Assembly: GCA_022823055.1 (NCBI GenBank) | Contig: JAJDXX010000040.1 | Span: 1 to 32,686, forward strand | Source: Candidatus Binatia bacterium | Lineage (GTDB): Bacteria; Desulfobacterota; Binatia; UBA9968; JAJDTQ01 | Reading direction: 5' to 3' | DNA length: 32,686 nucleotides | Shown: piece after piece, positions 13,559 through 22,375 of the stretch | Layout: each line of letters begins with the position of its first letter | How positions within the stretch are numbered: the first letter of the stretch is position 1 | Made by a program: the position numbers and the translations under genes | The notes under the pieces: generated by a model | The model's input: the letters and a program-made list of their open reading frames with translations, nothing else | Databases searched by the model: none | Told to the model about the DNA's origin: nothing

Positions 13559-14368
13559 TCAGGCGCGCTGAAGGAAGTCTCGCATCGCGGCGTGAGCCGC
13601 GTCCGGGTTGGCGAAGAAGTAGCTGTGGCGTTCCCCGGACAGTACCACGAGGCGGGCTCCGGGTATGCCTTTCTCGAGGGTTTCCGACGACGTCCGGTGG
13701 GACAGGTCGCTGGTGACGTTGCGGTCGTCTTCGCCGACGAGGATCAGGGTGGGGCAACGGATGTCGCCGAGGCGGCCGCTGGTGTCGTGCCCTTGCCGAG
13801 CCAGCAGATGGCGGAAGTAGAACTCCACCGGCCCCATGTTGGCCATGCGCACGCGCAGGTAGTTCTCTACCCGGTCCGGATGGCGCTCGGCGAATTCCTC
13901 GGTGAATCCCACGAGGATGGAGTGGTCGCGGACGTATCTCTCATACCCCCATTCCACCATCTCCGTTGCGATCTTGAGCGGAATGCCCTTGGTGTGAGGA
14001 TAGGCCGCGCCGGTGGACGCCAGGACGAGCGCCTTGATCCTCGCGGGATGGTCCAACGCCATGACCTGCGCCACCCGGCCGCCCATGGAATGGCCGCAGA
14101 CGATGGCCTCGCCCGCGCCGAGGTGGTCGAGGAGGGCCATGGCGTCCTCCGCGAACATCCGCGTCGTGTAGGGTACGGACGGCTTCCCGGACTGTCCCGT
14201 GCCGCGGTAGTCCATGGTGATGACCTGGTGGTCGCGGGCGAACTCCGGCACCTGGTGGATCTTCCATACCTCGCCGTCGCAGTGTGTCTCGCTCAGGAAG
14301 AGCAAGGGCGTGCCCCGGCCGTGGACCTCGTAGTAGAGTTCGGTGTCGTTGACGGGCAGCAGGGGCAT
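13559..14368 (-). CDS. Alpha/beta hydrolase (soluble, 3-oxoadipate enol-lactonase-like)
   Basis: This 269-residue alpha/beta-hydrolase has the nucleophile elbow GHSMGG (Ser94), a catalytic acid in LVGEDDRNV and a catalytic His in SGERHSYFF. The N-terminal part (YYEVHGRGTPLLFLSETH) and MDYRGTGQSGKP follow the pattern of 3-oxoadipate enol-lactonases and C-C hydrolases. The actual substrate is not determinable. ATG 14368 is well supported by GGAGG just upstream; the open frame beyond it belongs to a shadow of the next gene. It is downstream of another hydrolase on the same strand with a 56-base gap, suggesting one operon. Confidence 0.88.
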   Translation of the reverse strand: MPLLPVNDTELYYEVHGRGTPLLFLSETHCDGEVWKIHQVPEFARDHQVITMDYRGTGQSGKPSVPYTTRMFAEDAMALLDHLGAGEAIVCGHSMGGRVAQVMALDHPARIKALVLASTGAAYPHTKGIPLKIATEMVEWGYERYVRDHSILVGFTEEFAERHPDRVENYLRVRMANMGPVEFYFRHLLARQGHDTSGRLGDIRCPTLILVGEDDRNVTSDLSHRTSSETLEKGIPGARLVVLSGERHSYFFANPDAAHAAMRDFLQRA

Positions 14369-14424
14369 GGGACCTCCAGCGGCTTTGGTGCAGGTCGAGC
14401 CGGACGCGGACAGCCGGGATGCGA

Positions 14425-15606
14425 TCAGTCCATGTAGCCGGTCTTCAACGCCCAGAGCCAGGTATAGACGATCTTCTCGTTGTAGAGCGCCCAGTGGCCC
14501 ATGTGGGTATACTTGGGCACCAGCCCCACGTGCACCCGGGCGCCGCCGGCCGCGTACTTGCCGGCCATGTACATCTCGCGCTTGTCGCCCAGGCTCTTGC
14601 CGCCGATCCAGTGGCCGTGGTCGTTCTCGCCCACCATGAGCAGCACCTTGAGATTCGCCAGCCACTCGGCCGGGGGGTCCTGCAGGTGGTCGAAGTATTC
14701 CTCCCGGGGCAGCCCGGTAACCCGGACGTACTCCTCCAGCCGCTCCGGGAAGACGTTGTGCTGGTTGTCGCGCAGGCCGATCTTGATCTGCGGCCGGGTC
14801 TTCTCGGTCAGCCGGAAGAAGTCCTCCATGCGGCCCCAGGGCGTCAGCTCCGGCAGGTCCTCGTAGTGGGACCGCCGGTAGGCCTCCACGGTGCGCCGGG
14901 AGATCTGCGCCAGGCCGTAGGGCTTGGGCGACTCCATGCCGGTGTTCTCGCGCCATTCCCGGCGCCAGCCGTCGGGTCCGCCGCTGCCCCAGCCGACGAT
15001 GCCGATGACCTCGGCCTCGTGGGTGAAACGGGTCACGTGCGCGGCCATGGGGCCGCCTGTGGAATGGCCGAAGGCGATCAGCCGCCGCCCTCGCAGGTGC
15101 CGGTCGGTGAGTTGCCCGGCCCCTTGGAGCACCACGTTGAAGGTGCACTTGAGCAGCCGGTCCTCCAGTTCCTCCTCGTCGATCCCGGCATCGAGGAGAT
15201 AGTACGGCACCCGCTCGGCGATGGGTTTGTCCCACTTGCCGCCCGGAGGCCAGAGACCCGGGTAGCTGAGGGCCAGCACCGTGAATCCCTGGGCGGCCAG
15301 CCGCCGCGCCAGACCGGGACGCCCGTCGGGGGTGACGTCCATGACCGTCTCGTTGGCGCCGCCGCCGTGGAAGACGACAAAGGCCGGGCGGTCGTCGCGC
15401 TCGCGCGCGGGCGTGTAGAGAGAGCCGTGCATGTCCCACTCGTAGCCGTTGCGCCGGTAGCGCTCCACCACCCCGGTGACGGTGTACGCGCTGTCGTCGT
15501 CCGGCGGCGGCATGCCGAGCCAGTCATCCCAACCGATGGGGATGAGGGTGTCGTCGGCCTCGAGAGCGCGGGTGAAGGCCTGGGTTCCGGCCGGTGGTTC
15601 GGGCAT
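14425..15606 (-). CDS. Alpha/beta hydrolase / serine esterase-like protein
   Basis: The 393-residue product is an alpha/beta hydrolase with the oxyanion segment FVVFHGGGANET, nucleophile elbow FGHSTGG (Ser182), an acid candidate in LMVGENDHGHW and a late His in YTHMGHWAL. The N-terminal 60 residues (WDDWLGMPPPDDDSAY...) precede the hydrolase core. No signal peptide is seen, so it is probably cytoplasmic. It may hydrolyse an ester or amide, but I do not recognise a specific family member. It is divergent from the LLM gene at 15714 with a 107-base spacer and is probably co-transcribed with the hydrolase at 13559. Confidence 0.8.
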   Translation of the reverse strand: MPEPPAGTQAFTRALEADDTLIPIGWDDWLGMPPPDDDSAYTVTGVVERYRRNGYEWDMHGSLYTPARERDDRPAFVVFHGGGANETVMDVTPDGRPGLARRLAAQGFTVLALSYPGLWPPGGKWDKPIAERVPYYLLDAGIDEEELEDRLLKCTFNVVLQGAGQLTDRHLRGRRLIAFGHSTGGPMAAHVTRFTHEAEVIGIVGWGSGGPDGWRREWRENTGMESPKPYGLAQISRRTVEAYRRSHYEDLPELTPWGRMEDFFRLTEKTRPQIKIGLRDNQHNVFPERLEEYVRVTGLPREEYFDHLQDPPAEWLANLKVLLMVGENDHGHWIGGKSLGDKREMYMAGKYAAGGARVHVGLVPKYTHMGHWALYNEKIVYTWLWALKTGYMD

Positions 15607-15713
15607 GTTACTCTCCTGCTCCTGATATCCTGTCCGGCGGGACGGCCGCCGTCCTTGTGGCGTATAGCGGGAACCGCGGCGGAAGACAACGCGGCAATCA
15701 CGGAGTGCACATC

Positions 15714-16598
15714 ATGGAGTTGGGTCTGTCCCTTTTTTCGACGGAGTTGTCGGGTCCCGTGGGCGACATCGCACGGGAGGCCGAGACTCTGGGCTTCGAG
15801 TCCCTGTGGTTTCCCGAGCACATGCTCATCCCGGTCCACTACGAATCGCGCTACAAGCGCACCCCGGACGGCAAGGTGCCCGAGTCCTTCGGCCACTTGC
15901 CCGATCCCTTTATCGCCGCGGCCATGGCCGCCCAGGCCACCGAACGCCTGCGCGTGGCCACCGGCATCTGCATCCTGCCGCAACGCGAAGTCATCGCCAC
16001 CGCCAAGGCGGCGGCCACGCTGGACCGCCACAGCGGCGGACGCCTCATCATGGGGGTGGGCGCCGGCTGGTTTCCGGAGGAAGCGGCGATCCTCGGCGTG
16101 ACGGCATTCCAGCGCCGCTGGCAGGCGTTGCGCGAGGGGGTCGAGGCGTTGCGCGTGCTGTGGACCCATGAAGACGCCGAGTACAGCGGCGAGTTCGTGC
16201 GCTTCCCGCCGGTGCGGGTCTTCCCCAAGCCGCTCCAGAAGCCGCATCCGCCGATCCACCTGGGGGTGCACGACCCCCGCCACGCGCCCAGGCGCGTAGC
16301 CCGGTACGCCGACGGCTGGTGTCCGGGGGACCTGCCCGTGGACGAGGCCGCCGACGCGGTGGCCAGCGTGCGGCGTGCGGCCGTCGAAGGCGGACGCGAT
16401 CCGGACGGGATCGAGTTCTCGGTGGTGCTGACTCCCTCCGGAGGCTTTCCCTCGCTGGACGACATGGTTCGCTACCGCGCGGCGGGCATGCGGCGCATCA
16501 TCCTGCGCGTGATGGAGGCCACCACGGGAAGCGGGGTCGAGGCGGTGCGGCGGCTGCATCCCTTCATTGAACAGGCGCGGCGGATCGGACCGCGCTGA
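15714..16598 (+). CDS. LLM class F420/flavin-dependent oxidoreductase
   Basis: This is a luciferase-like TIM-barrel oxidoreductase (294 residues) that uses FMN or F420. Landmarks are MELGLSLFSTEL, AETLGFESLWFPEHM, the LRVATGICILPQRE strand, SGGRLIMGVGAGWFPEE and the late YADGWCPGD strand. These fit the TIGR03619-type F420-dependent group. ATG 15714 is preceded by GGAG; an in-frame GTG at 15705 would add three residues. The substrate is unknown. It is not closely similar to the LLM pair at 17632-19833. It is convergent with the undecaprenyl-diphosphatase gene. Confidence 0.9.
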   Translation: MELGLSLFSTELSGPVGDIAREAETLGFESLWFPEHMLIPVHYESRYKRTPDGKVPESFGHLPDPFIAAAMAAQATERLRVATGICILPQREVIATAKAAATLDRHSGGRLIMGVGAGWFPEEAAILGVTAFQRRWQALREGVEALRVLWTHEDAEYSGEFVRFPPVRVFPKPLQKPHPPIHLGVHDPRHAPRRVARYADGWCPGDLPVDEAADAVASVRRAAVEGGRDPDGIEFSVVLTPSGGFPSLDDMVRYRAAGMRRIILRVMEATTGSGVEAVRRLHPFIEQARRIGPR

Positions 16599-16627
16599 TC
16601 GATTGCCGCGCCGCCCGGCTCGCCGGC

Positions 16628-17437
16628 CTATGCCGAAAGGCTCCTGGTCATGAGCACGGTGAGGCCCAGGCCCCAGCAGTAGAGCGCGAACCAGGTAAGC
16701 CGGCGTGACAGCAGGACCCTCAACAGCACCGCGATACCGAGGTAGCCGGTCGTGAACGCAGCCAGGAAGGCCACCGCGTACCCGAGCTCGTTGACGTCCC
16801 GAGTCCCGTCCAACCCGTGGGACAGGAGCTGGAGCGTGAATGCTCCCAGGATCGCGGGGATGGAAAGCAGGAACGAGTAACGCAGGCTGAGGTCGCGTCC
16901 GAGGCCGCTCAGGACCCCCGCGGCAACGGTGGCCCCGGAGCGAGACAGCCCTGGTATGATGGCCAGGCCCTGGACGACGCCGATGAGCAGGGCATGCCAC
17001 GCGCGCATTCTCTCGACATTCGCGCCGTGCCCGCGCGCACGGTCCGTGGCCACGAGCAGGGCGCCGGTCACCAGCAGCATGGTCGCCGCGGTGGGTACGC
17101 TGGAGAAAAGGCGCTCGAGTCCGTCCTTGAAGAGAACGCCGACCAAGGCCGTGGGCAGGGTGCCGGTCACAACCAGCGCGAGAAGGCGCAAGACCGCCGG
17201 GTCGGAGTGCCGGGGCATGAGCGCGGCGTGGGTCAACGCCGCGACATCACTACGGAAATACAACAACACCGCGCCGAGCGTTGCCAAGTGCACGGTGGCA
17301 TGGAACAATACGCCGGGTTCCTGGAAGCCGGGCAGCCACGACTGAACCAGGACCAGATGGCCGGAGCTGCTGACCGGCAGGAACTCGGTGAGCCCTTGCA
17401 GGATACCGAGCGTCGCAAGAGTCAGGGTAGGGCTCAC
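16628..17437 (-). CDS. uppP: Undecaprenyl-diphosphatase
   Basis: This integral membrane enzyme dephosphorylates undecaprenyl diphosphate to recycle the lipid carrier for peptidoglycan and other polymers, and confers bacitracin tolerance when overproduced. The 269-residue protein has both family signatures: GLTEFLPVSSSGHL near residues 15-28 and IPGLSRSGATVAAG in the second half, with about eight hydrophobic helices. The start is GTG 17437 (MSPTLTLATLGILQG). It stands alone between LLM genes; a housekeeping function independent of its neighbours is likely. Confidence 0.95.
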   Translation of the reverse strand: MSPTLTLATLGILQGLTEFLPVSSSGHLVLVQSWLPGFQEPGVLFHATVHLATLGAVLLYFRSDVAALTHAALMPRHSDPAVLRLLALVVTGTLPTALVGVLFKDGLERLFSSVPTAATMLLVTGALLVATDRARGHGANVERMRAWHALLIGVVQGLAIIPGLSRSGATVAAGVLSGLGRDLSLRYSFLLSIPAILGAFTLQLLSHGLDGTRDVNELGYAVAFLAAFTTGYLGIAVLLRVLLSRRLTWFALYCWGLGLTVLMTRSLSA

Positions 17438-17631
17438 GATTCGGGCTCGCGATTCCTCGTCCGCCGCACCGGGCCCGGGCGGGGATCGGCTGGAGATGAT
17501 GCATGAGTCTACTACGAAACAGGCCGCGAGGCCATGACGGCGCCGAGCGGGTCGGCGGCGAAGTCATGTATATGGAAAATTCGAGAAACTATTGAATTCG
17601 TCGCCGCCTTCCTTCCTCGACCCGGGACCCC

Positions 17632-18711
17632 ATGACGGTTTTCGACGGCAGGCTCAGCCTCCAGTTCGTCACTCACTTGGCGAACCACTACACGGTCAAC
17701 CGTTTCGTGGAACTGGCCGCGCTGGCCCGTGAACGCGGATTCGAACGGATCTGGCTCAATGACAACGCACGCTACCGGAGCCAGGTGGTGGTCCTTTCCG
17801 CCATCGCCGCGCGCGTGCCCATCGGCGTCGGCACGGCCGTGCTGGTGCCTTACTTCCATCATCCCATCGAGGTGGTGGATTCGCTGGCGGCTCTGTCCGA
17901 ACTGAGCGAAGGGCGCGAAGTGGGCTTCGGGCTGGCGCGCGGTTCCACGACCCAGACGCCGCAGCACGTGACCATGCACAGGCCCCTGGCGCTGGTGCGC
18001 GAGCTGGCCGTGTTCGTGTCGCGAGCGCTGGCCGGGGAGCGCCTGGTCTATGGCGACTTCCCGGTCTTGTGCGAGCACTATCGCTTCAATCCGGCCGGCA
18101 GGTTCGAGCTGGCGTTCACGCCCAAGTCCCCCGTGGTCATCTATTCGGGCGGCAACGGCCCCCGGTCGCTGCGCATGGGCGGTCAGGTCATGGAGGGGCT
18201 CATCAGCTCGGGGACCTTCATCCCCATGCTGCGCGCGGGCCGGCTCGAGGGAATGCTCGAGCTGGCGGAGGCCGGCGCCCGGAGCGTGAACCCGAACAAG
18301 GCCCTGCGCAAGATGGTGGAGCTCAACGTGTCGGTATCGCGGGACCGGGACGCGGCCATGGAGTTCCCCAAGCGCCAGGTGGCCCATTCGATCCCTCAGT
18401 GGGAATCGCTCGGGTTCACGCCCGACGAGTACGCACGGCTCGGCGTGGAGCGGCAGCGTGTTCTCGATCTCAAGGACGCCTTCGCCCGGGGCGCCACCAT
18501 CGAGGAGGCCGCGGCCCTGGTCACCGAGCAGATGGTCCTGTCGTACTACGTCGCCGGCACCCCGGCCGAGGTGGCCGACCAGGTCGTGGAGCTGGCCGGC
18601 CAGGCCCAGGAGATGGGTTACGACGAGATCGCCTTCGCCAAGCTCGGCCCCGACTACGAGGAGGCCATCGAGATGCTGGCGGAGAGTGTCGTGCCGCGGC
18701 TCAACGGGTAG
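17632..18711 (+). CDS. LLM class flavin-dependent oxidoreductase, tandem copy 1
   Basis: This 359-residue luciferase-like monooxygenase or methylene-H4MPT-reductase-like TIM barrel has RGFERIWLNDNARYRS, VPIGVGTAVLVPYFHHP, LSEGREVGFGLARG and YSGGNGPRSLRMGG. It is collinear without gaps with the next gene (18754-19833, same length), with about four of five residues identical by eye. The start ATG 17632 gives MTVFDGRLSLQFV, matching MTAFDGKLSLQFV of the copy. The 42-base gap suggests co-transcription. Substrate and cofactor (FMN or F420) are unknown. The upstream region contains an unusually AT-rich patch at 17566-17600. Confidence 0.9.
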   Translation: MTVFDGRLSLQFVTHLANHYTVNRFVELAALARERGFERIWLNDNARYRSQVVVLSAIAARVPIGVGTAVLVPYFHHPIEVVDSLAALSELSEGREVGFGLARGSTTQTPQHVTMHRPLALVRELAVFVSRALAGERLVYGDFPVLCEHYRFNPAGRFELAFTPKSPVVIYSGGNGPRSLRMGGQVMEGLISSGTFIPMLRAGRLEGMLELAEAGARSVNPNKALRKMVELNVSVSRDRDAAMEFPKRQVAHSIPQWESLGFTPDEYARLGVERQRVLDLKDAFARGATIEEAAALVTEQMVLSYYVAGTPAEVADQVVELAGQAQEMGYDEIAFAKLGPDYEEAIEMLAESVVPRLNG

Positions 18712-18753
18712 GCTGGGCACCCGGTTCCGGTACTTCGAAGAAAAGGGGTCTCC

Positions 18754-19833
18754 ATGACGGCATTCGACGGAAAGCTCAGTCTCCAGTTCGTGATCCACTT
18801 GGCGAACCAGTACACGGTGAACCAACTGGTGGAGCTGGCAGAACTGGCGCACCGGCGCGGCTTCGAGCGCATCTGGGTCAACGACAACGCGCGCTACAGG
18901 AGCCAGGTGGTGGTGCTCTCGGCCATCGCGGCGCGCGTCCCCATCGGCATCGGCACCGCCATCCTGGTGCCGTATCTGCATCATCCCATCGAAGTGGTGG
19001 ACTCGCTCGCGGCGCTGTCCGAGTTGAGCGAGGGGCGCGAGGTAGGCTTCGGGCTCGCCCGTGGCGATCTGGCGCAGACGCCGCAGCACGTGGACGTGCA
19101 CAAGCCCATCACGCTGGTCCGGGAGCTGGCCGTGTTCGTGCGGCGCTCGCTCGCCGGGGAGAGCGTGAGTTACGGCGACTTCCCGGTGCTGTGCGAGTAC
19201 TATCACCTCAATCCCGCCGGCAGGTTCAAGCTGGCGTTCACGCCCAAGTCCCCGGTCGTGCTCTATTCGGGCGGCAACGGGCCCCGGTCGCTACGCATGG
19301 GCGGCCAGGTGATGGACGGGCTCATCAGTTCGGGGACCTTCATCCCCATGCTGCGCGCGGGCCGGCTCAAGGGGATGCACGAGATGATCGAGGCGGGCGC
19401 CCGCGGCGTGGATCCGGACAAGACCCTGCGCAAGATGGTGGAGCTCAACGTATCGGTCTCGCAAGACCGTGACGCCGCCATCGAGTTCCCCAAGCGCCAG
19501 GTGTCCCATTCGATCCTGCAGTGGGAGGCCCTCCAGTTCACGCCGGAGGAATACGCCCGGCTCGGCGTGGAGCGGCAGAAGGTGCTCGACCTGAAAGACG
19601 CCTTCGCCCGGGGCGCCACCGTCGAGGAAGCGGCGGAGATGGTGACCGAGAAGATGGTGCTCGACTACTACGTCGCCGGACGCCCGGAGGAGGTGGCCGA
19701 CCAGATCGTGGAGCTGGCCGGGCAGGCCCAGGAGCTGGGCTACGACGAGATCGCCTTCGCCAAGCTCGGCCCCGACTACGAGGAAGCCATCGAAATGCTG
19801 GCGGAGAACGTGATGCCGCGGTTGCGTGGGTAG
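18754..19833 (+). CDS. LLM class flavin-dependent oxidoreductase, tandem copy 2
   Basis: This is the second member of the tandem pair. The 359-residue product begins MTAFDGKLSLQFV after an AAAAGG-type ribosome site. It keeps all the landmarks of copy 1 (YSGGNGPRSLRMGG, KLGPDYEEAIEML at the C-terminus). Differences cluster in residues 104-118 (GDLAQTPQHVDVH against GSTTQTPQHVTMH) and in scattered surface helices, so the pair may differ in substrate. Divergence at many third positions suggests the duplication is not recent. It is convergent with the TPR gene at 19885. Confidence 0.9.
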   Translation: MTAFDGKLSLQFVIHLANQYTVNQLVELAELAHRRGFERIWVNDNARYRSQVVVLSAIAARVPIGIGTAILVPYLHHPIEVVDSLAALSELSEGREVGFGLARGDLAQTPQHVDVHKPITLVRELAVFVRRSLAGESVSYGDFPVLCEYYHLNPAGRFKLAFTPKSPVVLYSGGNGPRSLRMGGQVMDGLISSGTFIPMLRAGRLKGMHEMIEAGARGVDPDKTLRKMVELNVSVSQDRDAAIEFPKRQVSHSILQWEALQFTPEEYARLGVERQKVLDLKDAFARGATVEEAAEMVTEKMVLDYYVAGRPEEVADQIVELAGQAQELGYDEIAFAKLGPDYEEAIEMLAENVMPRLRG

Positions 19834-19884
19834 CGGGCACCCTGCGCCAAGGTAACTGCCAACGAAAACCCGAACGGAACCACG

Positions 19885-20475
19885 CTAGAGACTGCGCTTT
19901 TTCTGCCGCTCCCGCAGGGTCTCCAGGTTCTGGCGCGCGCCGCCGGCGAAGGGGTGGACGGCGAGGGTGGCCTCGAAGGCAGCGATGGCGGCCTCGTCGT
20001 TGCCCATGGCGGTCATGATGAGGCCGAGCCCCGAGAGGGCGCCGAAGTGGCGCGGCTCGAGCTGCAGGGTGCGGTCGATGTCCTTCACCGACTCGCCGTA
20101 CTCGCCCATGAGATAGTAGACGGTGGCGCGCTTGTTCCAGGCCTCGGCGAATTCGGGGTCGATGTCGATGATATCGCCGAAGGTCCGCACCGCGGCCGGG
20201 TAATCCTGAGCGGACATCTCCGTCAGGCCCCGACGCATGAGCTCGTTGACGTCGTCGTCGTCCGACTGATGCCAGATGGCCCAGATCAGGTTGGTGACCC
20301 GCGCGGCGTCGCGGGCGTCGTCCGTGGTGTGGAGGCGGGCGAACAGGGTGTCGAGCCGCGGGTCTGTCTGGTCGGCCATGATGACAGGGGATGACGTCAA
20401 GAGAAACGCGATCAGTACCGCTCCGACGATGATCACGGCGCCACCATACAGGTTCGGGTTTCGGCGCGTCAACAC
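19885..20475 (-). CDS. Membrane-anchored tetratricopeptide-repeat protein
   Basis: The product (196 residues with GTG 20475) has an N-terminal hydrophobic anchor (about 11-31). TPR-like helices follow: MSAQDYPAAVRTFGDIIDID, AEAWNKRATVYYLMGEYGES, HFGALSGLGLIMTAMGND and a last helix pair. It is probably periplasmic, mediating protein contacts; no enzymatic motif is seen. The domain resembles small TPR proteins of alphaproteobacteria and marine bacteria. The start is uncertain: a downstream ATG (MADQTDPRLD) would remove the anchor. Confidence 0.75.
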   Translation of the reverse strand: MLTRRNPNLYGGAVIIVGAVLIAFLLTSSPVIMADQTDPRLDTLFARLHTTDDARDAARVTNLIWAIWHQSDDDDVNELMRRGLTEMSAQDYPAAVRTFGDIIDIDPEFAEAWNKRATVYYLMGEYGESVKDIDRTLQLEPRHFGALSGLGLIMTAMGNDEAAIAAFEATLAVHPFAGGARQNLETLRERQKKRSL

Positions 20476-20619
20476 GCGGCGGACGGCGTCGGGCCTGTTT
20501 GCCGGAGGCGGCCAAGTCGGTTATGGATGGGTCTGTGCCAAGCGGGAGGACGCCGCGCCGACGTCGGCCGTGCCCGTCCTCGATCCCAACCACTGTTCCA
20601 ACCAAGGAGTCAGGCAATC

Positions 20620-21567
20620 ATGGGAACGACACTAGTCACAGGAGTGGGCCTCGTGGGCACCTCGTTCGCGCAGTGTGCGCTGAAGCGCGACGAGAAGCTG
20701 GTCTTCTACGACTTCATGCCGCGCACGGAATACCTGCACCGGAAGCTCGGGACGGCGGACGTGGAGGTGGTGCAGAAGGACATCCGGGATCTGCCGGCGC
20801 TGACGGAGGCGATGTTGCGCTTCCGCCCGGATACCGTGGTGCATACCGCCGGACTCATCGGCGGGAGGGTGGTGGAGTCGCTCTACAACGGCCTGCAGAT
20901 CAACGTGATGGGGACCATCAACGTGCTCGAGGCGGCGCGGCTCACCGGGGTGAGGCGTTTCGTGCTGATCAGCACCTTCGGCGCCTATGACCGGCGGCGC
21001 GCCGGTGACCGACCGACCCACGAGGACATGCCGCGGGGCCCGGGCGCCGGCTACGGCAACTCCAAGGCCACCAAGGAGCTGATGGCCGAGGCGTACCAGC
21101 GCCTGTACGGTTTCGAGCTGCTGACGCTGAGGCTGGCCAACGCGTACGGGCTCGGGCACTTCTGGGGCGGTTCCGGTGGCGGCGAGAAGGTGCAGATGCT
21201 CCTGGAGGCGGGCATTCGCGGGGAGGTGGCGCGGATTCCGCAGGCCCAGACCATGACCTTCGAGTACGTCTACGCCAAGGACATGGGGCGCGCCGTGGAC
21301 CTGGCGACGACGGTGCCGATGCCGGAGAAGACCACCTTCAACATCGGCTCCGGCCAATTGACGACGTTCGACGACCTGGTGGGGGCGGTGGAGCGGCAGT
21401 TTCCCAAGCTGGAGGTGGAGGTGATCCCCGGAAGGCCTCCGGATGTGTCGGCCAGCACGCCGCTGGACATCTCCAGGGCGAAGCAATACCTGGGCTGGGA
21501 GCCGCGGTACACCATGGATGCGGCGTTCGAGGACTACGTCAAGGACCTCCGGGCGGTCATGGAGTGA
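20620..21567 (+). CDS. NAD-dependent epimerase/dehydratase family protein
   Basis: This is an extended SDR (315 residues) of the nucleotide-sugar epimerase type. It has the glycine motif TGVGLVG (7-13), VVHTAGLIGGR, and the catalytic Y145-x3-K149 in YGNSKATKEL. RLANAYGLGHF, YVYAKDMGRAV and the C-terminal TPLDISRAKQYLGW-EPRY end are also present. ATG 20620 is preceded by AAGGAG; an upstream in-frame extension is not needed. Such proteins act on NDP-sugars or, in some subfamilies, on other hydroxyl or keto substrates. The GTG/ATG of the next gene overlaps or closely follows its stop, so the two are likely co-transcribed. Confidence 0.9.
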   Translation: MGTTLVTGVGLVGTSFAQCALKRDEKLVFYDFMPRTEYLHRKLGTADVEVVQKDIRDLPALTEAMLRFRPDTVVHTAGLIGGRVVESLYNGLQINVMGTINVLEAARLTGVRRFVLISTFGAYDRRRAGDRPTHEDMPRGPGAGYGNSKATKELMAEAYQRLYGFELLTLRLANAYGLGHFWGGSGGGEKVQMLLEAGIRGEVARIPQAQTMTFEYVYAKDMGRAVDLATTVPMPEKTTFNIGSGQLTTFDDLVGAVERQFPKLEVEVIPGRPPDVSASTPLDISRAKQYLGWEPRYTMDAAFEDYVKDLRAVME

Positions 21568-21581
21568 AAGGCGGCGCCGCG

Positions 21582-22247
21582 ATGGAATTGCTTCACTGCG
21601 TATACGAGCCCGAAGGCGAGGGACCGCATCCGACGATCCTGGCGCTCCACGGGCGCGGCGCCAACGCCATGGATCTCCTGGGGCTGGCGCCGCATCTGTG
21701 CGGCGGCGCGTTCCGGGTCATCTGTCCGCAGGCGCCGCTGGAGGTGGCGCTGGGCCCGGGCATGACCGGATACGCCTGGTTCCCCATGTCCCTGGGAGGC
21801 GAGATCGATACCGCGGCCTTCCTTTCCGCCCGCGACCGGCTGCGGACGTTCCTGGATCAGTGCACCCGGCGCTACGCCGCGGACGGCGGCAAGCTCGTCC
21901 TCCTGGGCTTCAGCCAGGGCGGCGGCATGGCCTACAGCCTGGGGCTGTCCGATCCCGGCCTTTTCGCGGGCATGTGCGTGCTCAGCTCGTGGCTCCGCGA
22001 GGGGACGCTGGACGCCCTCGGGGTGTCCGATGGGGTGGACTCGTTGCCGACCCTGGTGCACCACGGCAGGCGCGACGAGCTGATAGATCTCCAGCGCGCC
22101 CAGCACTCCATCACGCTGCTCGAGAAGCTGCACGTCCCGGTGGACTACACCGAGTACGACATGGGCCACGAGATCACCTCCCGCAGCCTCGCCGACCTGT
22201 CCGGCTGGCTCAAGGACAAGGTGCTGGCGAGCCCCATCGCCCGCTAG
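21582..22247 (+). CDS. Phospholipase/carboxylesterase family alpha/beta hydrolase
   Basis: This 221-residue alpha/beta hydrolase is of the YpfH/EstB-type carboxylesterase group. It has oxyanion segment LALHGRGANAMDL, nucleophile elbow GFSQGG (Ser111), acid in HHGRRDELI and His in DMGHEI. I take ATG 21582; an in-frame GTG at 21564, overlapping the upstream stop (GTGA), is an alternative that adds six residues. It is probably in an operon with the epimerase-like gene. The esterase substrate is unknown. It is convergent with the EamA permease, with a REP-like remnant in the gap. Confidence 0.9.
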   Translation: MELLHCVYEPEGEGPHPTILALHGRGANAMDLLGLAPHLCGGAFRVICPQAPLEVALGPGMTGYAWFPMSLGGEIDTAAFLSARDRLRTFLDQCTRRYAADGGKLVLLGFSQGGGMAYSLGLSDPGLFAGMCVLSSWLREGTLDALGVSDGVDSLPTLVHHGRRDELIDLQRAQHSITLLEKLHVPVDYTEYDMGHEITSRSLADLSGWLKDKVLASPIAR

Positions 22248-22266
22248 CCCGGGAGGTCCTCTACCG

Positions 22267-22283
22267 TCGTTCCGCGAAAGCGG
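22267..22283. repeat. Degenerate REP-like repeat between convergent genes
   Basis: TTCCGC-GAAA-GCGGGAA is a hairpin missing one C relative to the ATTCCCGC/GCGGGAAT arms of the end repeats, and is followed by the same tail (TCCAGGTGGGGTGAGG). It lies in the 128-base gap between the esterase and EamA genes. Confidence 0.6.
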
Positions 22284-22375
22284 GAATCCAGGTGGGGTGA
22301 GGCGGGAAAGGTCGGCGGGAAGGACGGAGAGCGGCGGAAGGACGTTGGCGGGTGCCCGTGTTTCGTGCTGCCGGC

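Noticed and set aside
13293-13757. N-terminal extension of the receiver protein
   Set aside because: The extension is low-complexity and overlaps the promoter and the next gene; ATG 13292 starts the receiver fold directly.
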